A DNA stretch of 38,414 nt from CAZICM01 sp964537685 (lineage in GTDB: Bacteria; Myxococcota_A; Polyangia; Polyangiales; Polyangiaceae), in assembly GCA_964537685.1 (NCBI GenBank), contig CAZICM010000079.1:1-38414 (forward strand), given 5' to 3'. Position 1 is the stretch's first letter, and the number at the start of each line of letters is the position of its first letter. This document shows, piece after piece, positions 32,701 through 38,414 of this stretch. The notes below the pieces were generated by a model. The model saw nothing but the letters and a program-made list of their open reading frames with translations, had not been told where the DNA came from and did not search any database. A program made the translations under genes and the position numbers.

Positions 32701-35292
32701 GCCGGATGGTTCGAACTCGAAGACGGCGGATGGGTCTACGTCCGCGCAGGCTCCAATCCCACCATCGAATTCTCCTTTGTTCTTCAGCCCGCCGCGTTGG
32801 ATAGCGTCGTCGCTCCCGATCCTCCCATTCCTATTACGGCCGGGTCTATCGTCGGCTACCCCGGACCTTATCTGATCCGCGCGGAAACCGTTCATTTTGA
32901 AATCATTACCCCGGATATCGCCTTCATGGATAACCCCAAGAAGGACGAAGGCGGGCCGCAAATGCTGGAGATCCCCGCGGGCACCGTGTTTAAGAAACGC
33001 ACGCCCCCGGATGTCGAATCCATCACCGTCAATCTCCCCAAGGGGACGCGCCTCGCCCTCAATAGCCGCCATGGAACCCACCGCGAAGTCAGCGCCCACG
33101 AAATCTCAGGATGGACGGCCCGATCCAAACTCGGAAGCTATGACGCGGCCACCAAATCATACACCCTGGATGCCCCGCTCGCATCGCTGACCACCCAGGC
33201 AGGCGGGGGAGATTCTGTCTCTATTGCGGCGCCCAAAGGTGCAACGCTTCGCTTCCTCGAACAATCGGGCGATCAACGCAGGGTCCACTACGAACTTCCC
33301 GAGGCCGAGCAAACCAAGAAAACAGGTTGGGCCCCGCTGTCCGCGCTGGGCAAATGGGGCGAAGCCGATCAAGTGTTCGAGCTGGAGGCGCCTCTGCCAA
33401 AACTCTTTAAAACAGCGCCACCCGAGACCTTTGAGTTCAAAGAAGACGCCGGCAAAAACGAAGAAGAACTCTTTCCCCTCGTTCCCCCGGCCGGCAGCCC
33501 AAGCATCGCATGGGACAAAGGTGGCCATGCCTGGTATGAAATCGAATTTGCACCCGGACAAATGGGCTGGGCCGATCCCGATCAGCCAGGCATCCAGAAA
33601 AAGGGCGTGTACGATTGGCCCCGCTGGAAAAAAGTCGAGGAACAGGGCCAATATAGCCATGATGGGATCTGCGATGCCACCGAAATTCTATCCCTAATCG
33701 ATGCCGATAAAGACGGCAATGTAACTTCCGCCGAGCTAAAAAACGCCCTCGCCGTCCCCGCCGTCGCCGCCAAATTAAGACGAATCGCCTGCAAACATCC
33801 CACCGAATGGAGCGGCACGGTCGAAGGACTCGATCGATTGGCGGAAGCCCCGTGGTATATGTCCAAAGCCGATCTCGAAATCACCAAGGGCTATATCCGC
33901 AAGCTTGGCTTCTGGGATGATGTAAAAAAGGCCGGTTTGCCCCCGAAAGAAGGCGTGTGGAACCTGCATCCCGTCGGCTTTTTAGAACATCTGCAGTGGC
34001 TCACCCGCGCGCCCGCCGTCGCCTGCAATGGATGCAAGATCAATATTTGGCAGAAGTTTAAAGAAGAGGCCCTGGAGGAAAGCAATACCCATTTGATTCA
34101 GCTTGTGGCCGAGGCCCCCTTCAAGAGCAGCTTCCCCATGACGGGAACCGACAAGGCGGTCAAAAAAGCCCAAACCAACTACGAAATGCTCCGCAATTGG
34201 AAGCGCCATGGCTGGGAAGATTTTATTAAGGCGTACCGCAAGAAAGACAAAAAAGACGCCGAAAACAAGACGCCCACCCCCGAAGAAGCCGAGAAATCCT
34301 TTGAATTGGGAATCACCGGGGCGAGCGGCGAGATCGGCCTCAATGCCGAACTGGTAAGCGCGGTCGATTGCCGAGCTTCCACCCATAGCCTCAAAGTTCG
34401 CGATTCCAAGGGAAAAGAAACCGTTCTCGACCCCTTGGGCGCTAAATTTTCCTTAAGGTATGACGGCCCCGCCGCAGGTCCCGATACCGTCGTCCCCGCC
34501 CGGTATAACTTGGAAGGCGCCGTCTGCGGTGGCGATCGCGCCGCCACAACCATCGAAGTCTTCCCTGCCAGCTCCCTCGTTTGGGAGTTTGAAATCGCCA
34601 AGAAACTCGAACCTTGGCAGAAGATCACCGATGGCTTAAAGACCGTGACCAAACTGGTCGGGGGAGAGTTTGAACTCACGGCCAGCGGAAGCGTCGCGGG
34701 ATTCTTTGGATGGAGAACCGAAGGATTCCGCGCCTATTATGCCTATGAAATCGCCGGCAAAGGCGGCATCAAGATCGCCTACACCTATAAACTCTCCTTC
34801 CTTCAATTCTTCACCGGCGGCGTCCCCATACCAGAAAGCTTCCGCAAATATGTCGGCGATATCGGGCTATCCTTTGAAATCGCCGGGAGCATTAGCCTAG
34901 CGCTCAAGGTCGAACTCCGGGAATTTGCCAAAGGCGCGACCGACCTGGGCTGGGAACCCAATCTTTCCCTCACCTTAAAGCTCGGCATCGACGTAGCCGT
35001 GGGCCTCTATGCCATGCTCAACGCGGTCATCTTCTCGGCCGAGGCCACGGGCAAAGTAAAATGCGGCGTCTCCGGCGGCGGCAAATTGGGCTGGAAGAAA
35101 AAGAAGATTACACTCACCCCCTTTGCCACCCTCGAAGAGGGGGATATTGTCGTCTCCGTCACGTTAAAATCGATGATCTCCAAACACGAAAAAGAGTGGG
35201 TCTTCCCGCTATGGCCCGCAAAAGAGCTGCTCAAAGACGATTCCGGAAAGGATAAATATCAATGGGTGATATACGATTACTCGAAGAAGTAA
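29779..35292 (+). CDS. Giant multidomain peptidoglycan hydrolase, probable secreted effector
   Basis: 1837 residues from the ATG at 29779 (GGAG five bases before; a GTG at 29776 is too close). No signal peptide. Domains in order: pesticin-like muramidase (~1-205) with Glu16, Thr40 and Asp46 in a GASGVTIGRGYDM context; amidase_2/PGRP (~240-460) with zinc ligands His252, His435 and Asp447 and the typical ASAHYLVDRDG; a module with His654 and Cys668 in a YkuD-like WSWGCQVI; an M23-like peptidase whose HGGIHLD (758-764) and LYMHT (822-826) are separated from HFEI (1039-1042) by two SH3-like domains (~848-912, ~920-995); further SH3-like segments (~1050-1250); a complete EF-hand loop (1308-1319); a helical region; and a beta-rich C-terminus (~1610-1837). 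It would cut glycan, amide and peptide bonds. Export by a contractile or type VI system is inferred only from the missing signal and the C-terminal style. Confidence 0.85.
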   Translation: MSQNMPSKGKLTFDAEGNDDPASPWYTRKLHWPGGASGVTIGRGYDMKTKSEAKIKGDLVAAGLSDTLAAKYAKGAKLEGADAKKFVADNKNTLTELTWDQQLSLFETTYNEHLADAKWRASADKAAGGCKEFGTVNWDALDSRIRDVVVDLRYRGDYKTSTYPKIQPHVVANDYAAFREAMLDAAFWKTDKGVPSDRFDRRVAYLPDEGGGDESDGDGDWNEIVPEKLRYESPCKGARPSDISKPTHIVIHITGTNDFKSVYNRFMTPKQASAHYLVDRDGNIHQFVRDADRAWHAGIQSARVKLYAKNDGSWRKYKVYFSWSSYPAGSKYLDASFNEVSDKATAQFVAKADGSHWSDYDYFEKRWGTTDEPYYFSQNKDPNNYSIGIELLSVGAAKAGADVYPEALYTGLDKLLTNLCKKYKIPRDRQHIIGHEDVDPCARWGWDPNQGFDWERVLQQSEPTSTEAEPEIDHGNTTAFELSTMTEDQRYDHLKSVWAAAQKRFGFEGNAEYDFQEANGRINLLSARGLLCSNLSPVANTRDAWDDTLFVIFKDKNGRKNVKTFTISTEPNDPKNTSHSSTLKAGMHKYVLGIHHKNKPYASLKDYLASYPSGYGYRALNPSGSGVITYIDSNRNLTEDPGENNINDAAINIHYGGDAGTSNWSWGCQVIKGWANYIALYRLIEADTSIKGSIKNELADKPASDGTRSVIYLLIEGTQLRPAATGYPLLGATPESLYSLNEKGDGGYFPIGVNNFWHGGIHLDTDSPLVAVADGEVVAYRISQQPLSVQLGGSSMPLSNSFVLLRHKRKTPKGQAIDFFSLYMHTRPLGTYTDAQKSAAPSPFKKRTFIVRTAEDGKGLNIRDGNDGKTILGVIPKDMHFKAMPDEAAAWNSAYKKVSYENIEGYAYLKDRAVKVADKTYQCITAEDTPKDTSKMGLNVRETGSGSKVLRVLPKGTPLKFKLPHTVAPGNQLVAGWFELEDGGWVYVRAGSNPTIEFSFVLQPAALDSVVAPDPPIPITAGSIVGYPGPYLIRAETVHFEIITPDIAFMDNPKKDEGGPQMLEIPAGTVFKKRTPPDVESITVNLPKGTRLALNSRHGTHREVSAHEISGWTARSKLGSYDAATKSYTLDAPLASLTTQAGGGDSVSIAAPKGATLRFLEQSGDQRRVHYELPEAEQTKKTGWAPLSALGKWGEADQVFELEAPLPKLFKTAPPETFEFKEDAGKNEEELFPLVPPAGSPSIAWDKGGHAWYEIEFAPGQMGWADPDQPGIQKKGVYDWPRWKKVEEQGQYSHDGICDATEILSLIDADKDGNVTSAELKNALAVPAVAAKLRRIACKHPTEWSGTVEGLDRLAEAPWYMSKADLEITKGYIRKLGFWDDVKKAGLPPKEGVWNLHPVGFLEHLQWLTRAPAVACNGCKINIWQKFKEEALEESNTHLIQLVAEAPFKSSFPMTGTDKAVKKAQTNYEMLRNWKRHGWEDFIKAYRKKDKKDAENKTPTPEEAEKSFELGITGASGEIGLNAELVSAVDCRASTHSLKVRDSKGKETVLDPLGAKFSLRYDGPAAGPDTVVPARYNLEGAVCGGDRAATTIEVFPASSLVWEFEIAKKLEPWQKITDGLKTVTKLVGGEFELTASGSVAGFFGWRTEGFRAYYAYEIAGKGGIKIAYTYKLSFLQFFTGGVPIPESFRKYVGDIGLSFEIAGSISLALKVELREFAKGATDLGWEPNLSLTLKLGIDVAVGLYAMLNAVIFSAEATGKVKCGVSGGGKLGWKKKKITLTPFATLEEGDIVVSVTLKSMISKHEKEWVFPLWPAKELLKDDSGKDKYQWVIYDYSKK

Positions 35293-35317
35293 CGCTTAAG
35301 CTGAAAGGGCATCGGCT

Positions 35318-36070
35318 GTGACCCCTTATCTTGAACTCTCGGCATGTCTGCGCGGGGTAAAAGCGATTGCGGGCGTAAACGATGCTCCCCTCATTCAAAG
35401 CGATTCGCTTGGCCGTGTAAAGCAGACCCGTTATCCCCTCAACTTATGGCTGATGCCCGGACAAAACCTGCTTACGGTGCGGGTCGAACCTCATCCCGCG
35501 GCGGAAAGTCCGCCCCTTGTCGACGTGGCCATTGCCTTTCCGGGCGATGCCGAGCCTCCCCCCTGCCGCCTGGGATGGGCGCTGCCCCTGGAGGCGAATT
35601 TCAAAGCGTTTAATATCTCTCTGCCCTTTCATCCACCCAAACCAACGGGATCGCGGGTATGGAGAGATGCCGCTCAAATCGAAAAGCCGGCGGAAGAGCA
35701 TCTAAAGGACGCGCGGGCCTTGGGGATAAGCCTATATCAAGGATTTGCCGCGGCCGACATCGATGCGATTATGAGCCTGCTTCAATACCGCTTGGAAGAG
35801 ATGTGTTTGGCCTTTGAGATGAACCTTTCGGCCCATCGGGGGGAAGTGCAGGGGGATATTACGGAGCTGGTGAGTGGAGCCGGATTTGGCATGACCCCGC
35901 TCGAAGCGGAAGCGATTCAAGTGAACCCTTGCTGTGGAGGGCGGGTCTTTGAGCTGGCCCGGGAAGATGGAAGTCCGCTCATTAAGACACTGGAAACCGA
36001 GACATCGGCGCCATCGACGATGCAGGTCTTTGCGGCCTTGGTCGATGGGAAGTGGCGAATCGTGCGCTAG
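35318..36070 (+). CDS. Companion protein of the hydrolase (possible immunity protein or adaptor)
   Basis: 250 residues from a GTG with AAAGGG upstream, 25 bases after the hydrolase stop, so almost certainly in the same transcript. There is no signal peptide or membrane segment. The N-terminal half looks like a small beta-sandwich (NLWLMPGQNLLTVRVEP). The C-terminal half has a helix with ADIDAIMSLLQYRLEEMCLAFE and ends VFAALVDGKWRIVR, a pattern I associate with uncharacterised proteins next to type VI effector genes. That association is from memory and unverified. Lacking a signal peptide, it could act in the producing cell's cytoplasm as a chaperone or loader; an immunity protein against a periplasmic peptidoglycan hydrolase would be expected to be exported, which argues somewhat against that role. 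Confidence 0.8.
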   Translation: MTPYLELSACLRGVKAIAGVNDAPLIQSDSLGRVKQTRYPLNLWLMPGQNLLTVRVEPHPAAESPPLVDVAIAFPGDAEPPPCRLGWALPLEANFKAFNISLPFHPPKPTGSRVWRDAAQIEKPAEEHLKDARALGISLYQGFAAADIDAIMSLLQYRLEEMCLAFEMNLSAHRGEVQGDITELVSGAGFGMTPLEAEAIQVNPCCGGRVFELAREDGSPLIKTLETETSAPSTMQVFAALVDGKWRIVR

Positions 36071-36444
36071 GTGATGGGAATGACCTTTTCTATATAGGTC
36101 TAGGGACCTCACCTTGATGAGAATGCCAGATCGAGGCAGGGCGGGGCCGTTCGCGGCGGCGTGGACGGCTTGGGCATCGAAGAAATGCTGATCCACAGCG
36201 AAGTGAACGGCGCATTCCGAACAGCCGGCCCCATCCACAGCGAAGTGAACGGGATCGTTCAAGCCAGGAAGGCCGATTCAAGGTGATGTGGATGGGACCT
36301 TTCTAAGAAGGAAGAGCCATTCACGGCGAAGTGAACCCGGAAAGCCTTGAAGCGAGGCGCGGCCCCAGCGATGTGAACGGGCCAAGCTTGCAAGGAAGAG
36401 GCGGCCGGAGCCAGGTGAGTTCTTCAAGCTTCGCTCGTCCCTAT
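36064..36444 (+). repeat. Degenerate direct-repeat array, 42-43 bp period, ~9 units
   Basis: Units start at 36064, 36107, 36149, 36191, 36233, 36276, 36319, 36361 and 36403, giving steps of 43, 42, 42, 42, 43, 43, 42 and 42. The first 20 bases are best conserved: the units at 36191 and 36233 are identical over 20 bases, and the unit at 36319 carries a TTCAC-N6-GTGAA dyad. The other ~22 bases share a looser AAG-CCAGGAAGAGGCC-like pattern. The outermost copies are weak (12-13 of 20 matches to the best copies). The mixture of 42 and 43 bp steps shifts the reading frame, so it is not a protein repeat. It fills most of the 471-bp gap between two genes. Confidence 0.75.
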
Positions 36445-36541
36445 CCCACCCATGCACAGGCATGCAGCACAGAAAGCGTTTCCAGAAAAATCCCCGCACA
36501 TAGTTTGCCAGGCGTTCGAGGTTCCCTTAAGCTCGGCGGCC

Positions 36542-36862
36542 ATGAAGAACTATCGATCTACATCGGCGTTTTTGGTTGGAATCTTGGCATTGCTGGGCAC
36601 GAGCGGATGTGCCACGCAATTTTTTGGCGACCCTTATGTCATGGGAGGAAAAGCCGGCTGTCTGAAAAAATGCGCGGGTGAAGGGCTTGAATTTGGAGGG
36701 ATGGTTTATATGGGAGAATACTCAAGCGCCTGCATCTGTTGTCCACCTGGAAGCGGGGAGAAAGGTGTAGTCACAGGTGCGGCTGCCGCGGCGGGCGGTG
36801 CGGCTGCCGGGGTGATGATGCAGATGCAGCGTAGCCAAGAGCAAACCATGGCGGGAAGGTAA
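36542..36862 (+). CDS. Small cysteine-rich lipoprotein with glycine-zipper tail
   Basis: 106 residues from the ATG at 36542; an upstream in-frame ATG at 36452 would bury the signal peptide. Residues 1-23 form a lipoprotein-type signal (ALLGTSGC, Cys23 lipidated, though the -3 Thr is atypical). The mature part has Cys residues in GKAGCLKKCAG and ACICCPPG, spaced as if for disulfides or metal binding, then a Gly/Ala helix GVVTGAAAAAGGAAAGVMM resembling a glycine zipper, and a Gln/Met-rich end. It is probably anchored in the outer or inner membrane. I do not recognise the family. It converges on the next gene with a 3-base gap. Confidence 0.7.
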   Translation: MKNYRSTSAFLVGILALLGTSGCATQFFGDPYVMGGKAGCLKKCAGEGLEFGGMVYMGEYSSACICCPPGSGEKGVVTGAAAAAGGAAAGVMMQMQRSQEQTMAGR

Positions 36863-36865
36863 GAT

Positions 36866-38149
36866 TTAGTTACACACCCTCACCCTCACCACCTCCAAAT
36901 TCGCCCCACCCACCCGAGCCCACGCCACTTCTCCATCGTCCCGGCTTTCGATATCGGCATCCGGCAGGCCCGCGCTTACCGTCGCCGTTTCTCCTGTCTC
37001 TTGCCCCATCCCATCCAACACCTGAAGCTGCGTACCCCCTTGTCCATTGGCCACCAATAACATCCCCATCCCATAATGCCCCAGCCGGCTATCCCCAGAG
37101 ACCGTCAGCGTCCGATCCGAGAGCATTTGCCCGCCCATGTCGTAAGAACCTAAATGCGCGCCTCCCGATGCATCTTGGTAGACCAGGTAGAATCCATTGT
37201 CGCTCGCCGCCAAGCCGCCTAGTTTGGTCGAGTATCCCCCTGCGCAGTTCGCCCCAGGATCATCGGTGATCTTCGCTTGATCGTGATTATAATAGATCCC
37301 CTTTCCAGGATAACAATCCGCTATGCAAATCGGCACCAGGTTCTTGGTCGGTCCCACCGCCAAGCGCTGATCCATGCTGTGGCTGCATCCCCAGCCCCAT
37401 CCTCCGCCTATCGCTCCCCCATTGGCGTCCAATAGCCTTAAGGTGTCCCCCTGATGGCCTATCATGTCCGGCCAGCGCCGATGCAACGCATGATAGGCCG
37501 CGTAGCTCCCGTCCGCCTGCGCGACCAGTCGTCCCGTTTGGGCGAATTCTCCAAACCATTCCACGCCCACGGTGTTGTGGTTCCCGCCTCCTACCAGATT
37601 CGCCGTCGCCAAGACCGCTCCTTTGGTGTCGACTTTTACAAAGGTCATGTAGTCGGGTTGTCTCGATACCAGTAACGCTATGTCCGCCGCCGTCGCCGCT
37701 ACTCCAAATACTTTGGTCCCTTCAACCGCTAGGTCTTCGCCCGCCCGCTGATCGTTGGCATCCAAGGGTGTGATGTGAATCTGTCCGTCCGATGAGGACC
37801 ATGCGACCACCGAACCCGAACCCTGCTGAGCCGTGATGGCCAGCGATCCCGATGCTCCAGGAATTGAAACCGAGGTGATCCGAACGGCCTCGGCCAATGT
37901 CTTGGCCGTGCAAGGAGCGGCGCCTCCACTGCCACTGCCCGAGCCTCCCATCCCTCCGCTTGCGCTTCCGCTGGTCGAGGTCGAGGTCGAACCCGAACCC
38001 GAGGAGGACGATGTAGTCCCGCTTGCACCAGAACCCCCGGAGCCTTCCGAGGAAGAAGCGCCGTTATCGCCGCAGCCCCAGAAGACCGAAGCGCAAAACA
38101 ACGCAGAAAGAACCAGCCCATATCTCATTCCAAATTGAAAAGTATGCAT
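36866..38149 (-). CDS. Lipoprotein with Ser/Gly/Thr linker and probable beta-propeller
   Basis: 427 residues from the ATG at 38149; a longer frame to 38209 and a shorter start at 38128 are possible. A lipoprotein signal ends FWGC (Cys26), followed by a ~55-residue Ser/Gly/Thr linker typical of myxobacterial surface lipoproteins. The remainder (about 95-425) contains repeated strands with patterns such as SGSVVAWSSSDGQIHI, GGAHLGSYDMGGQ and TQLQVLDGMGQETGE, suggestive of a beta-propeller, with Cys pairs in GWGCSHS, CIADCYPG and a terminal Cys. Function is unknown; surface display is inferred. It is divergent from dnaK. Confidence 0.78.
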   Translation of the reverse strand: MHTFQFGMRYGLVLSALFCASVFWGCGDNGASSSEGSGGSGASGTTSSSSGSGSTSTSTSGSASGGMGGSGSGSGGAAPCTAKTLAEAVRITSVSIPGASGSLAITAQQGSGSVVAWSSSDGQIHITPLDANDQRAGEDLAVEGTKVFGVAATAADIALLVSRQPDYMTFVKVDTKGAVLATANLVGGGNHNTVGVEWFGEFAQTGRLVAQADGSYAAYHALHRRWPDMIGHQGDTLRLLDANGGAIGGGWGWGCSHSMDQRLAVGPTKNLVPICIADCYPGKGIYYNHDQAKITDDPGANCAGGYSTKLGGLAASDNGFYLVYQDASGGAHLGSYDMGGQMLSDRTLTVSGDSRLGHYGMGMLLVANGQGGTQLQVLDGMGQETGETATVSAGLPDADIESRDDGEVAWARVGGANLEVVRVRVCN

Positions 38150-38251
38150 AAGCCCAAGGCTAAACGGCTTCGCGCCCAGCCAGAAACAGAATCTCTCGAG
38201 CCGGCTCAAAGGGAGCCGGGCAAAAAATTCAACGAATTTCCTTCACCACCG

Positions 38252-38279
38252 TTGACGCCCGAAAGCATGTGATTAGGTT
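38252..38279 (+). promoter_or_regulatory. Candidate promoter upstream of dnaK
   Basis: TTGACG, a 16-base spacer and TAGGTT. It is a moderate vegetative-type match about 75 bases before the dnaK ATG. No CIRCE inverted repeat or clear heat-shock sigma sequence was seen in the 205-bp gap. Confidence 0.3.
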
Positions 38280-38354
38280 CGCGCTCGGCACTGCTGGGCT
38301 CAAATCTTCAAAACAATAGCGGTGGCCCTGCGAAAACCGGAGGACGAAAGCGTC

Positions 38355-38414
38355 ATGGGTAAGATTATTGGTATCGACCTCGGCACGACCAACAGCGTTG
38401 TCGCCATCATGGAG
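38355..38414 (+). CDS. dnaK: Chaperone protein DnaK, N-terminus (partial)
   Basis: Only the first 20 codons are in the window. They read MGKIIGIDLGTTNSVVAIME, the phosphate-1 motif of the Hsp70 ATPase domain and a nearly universal DnaK start. DnaK is the cytoplasmic Hsp70 that refolds proteins with DnaJ and GrpE. GGAGGA lies ten bases before the ATG. Confidence 0.95.
   Translation, partial: MGKIIGIDLGTTNSVVAIME

Noticed and set aside
36096..36109. AGGTC-TAGG-GACCT hairpin as terminator of the effector operon
   Set aside because: Short stem without a T-tract; it also falls inside the repeat array.
36064..36444. CRISPR array
   Set aside because: The period is 42-43 bp with diverging repeats and no constant repeat plus unique spacer layout; no cas genes nearby.
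38220..38354. CIRCE or heat-shock promoter before dnaK
   Set aside because: No TTAGCACTC-N9-GAGTGCTAA-like inverted repeat and no clear sigma32-type boxes were found.

Overview
The window looks like a chromosomal segment of a Myxococcota (myxobacterial or other deltaproteobacterial) genome. This is inferred from GC-rich, tightly packed genes with many GTGA/ATGA stop-start overlaps, a GAF-AAA+ sigma54 activator, Ser/Gly-linker lipoproteins, a DUF4175-type protein, a Uma2-type protein and long Ala/Pro/Glu-rich proteins. No 16S or other taxonomic marker is present, so this is a style-based call.

Layout. Positions 1-2037 (minus): a V4R-like protein coupled to the start of a long coiled-coil protein built from 24-bp repeats, which runs off the left edge. 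2194-5896: a secreted protein of uncertain family, argininosuccinate synthase (argG) and a convergent protein with lysine-rich tails. 6153-9796: a six-gene stressosome-type partner-switching cluster in the order kinase, RsbS, RsbR, kinase, RsbX phosphatase, kinase; the first two kinases are tandem paralogues with an extra N-terminal domain. 9809-14208: a DUF4175-like membrane protein coupled to a secreted HExxH peptidase. 14222-16500: an NTF2-like protein and a PAS-PAS-PAS-STAS protein whose two phospho-acceptor positions are Glu and Gln. 16526-19074 (minus): a metallo-beta-lactamase-fold hydrolase coupled to a GAF/sigma54 activator. 19496-24599: a translationally coupled trio of phosphatidylserine decarboxylase, a methyltransferase with a ~490-residue disordered N-terminus, and an alkylglycerone-phosphate-synthase-like flavoprotein with a second, degenerate FAD-type domain; this looks like a lipid operon. 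24622-28142 (minus): rpmE, a DUF1385 membrane protein, prfA, an unknown protein and a HIT hydrolase. 28257-29114 (minus): a Uma2-like protein with a GRQE/GREE repeat. 29194-29698: a frameshifted Kelch lipoprotein pseudogene.

The most striking locus is 29712-36070: a near-consensus promoter, a 1837-residue protein without a signal peptide, and a 250-residue companion gene. The large protein carries a pesticin-like muramidase, an amidase_2 domain, a YkuD-like His/Cys motif, an M23 peptidase interrupted by two SH3-like domains, an EF-hand and a beta-rich C-terminus. I read it as a multi-warhead peptidoglycan-degrading effector with a possible immunity protein or adaptor. Directly after it (36064-36444) lies a non-coding array of about nine degenerate direct repeats with a strict 42-43 bp period, not explained by any gene. 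The window closes with two lipoproteins and the first 20 codons of dnaK.

All function calls rest on motifs read by eye; no database search was run.
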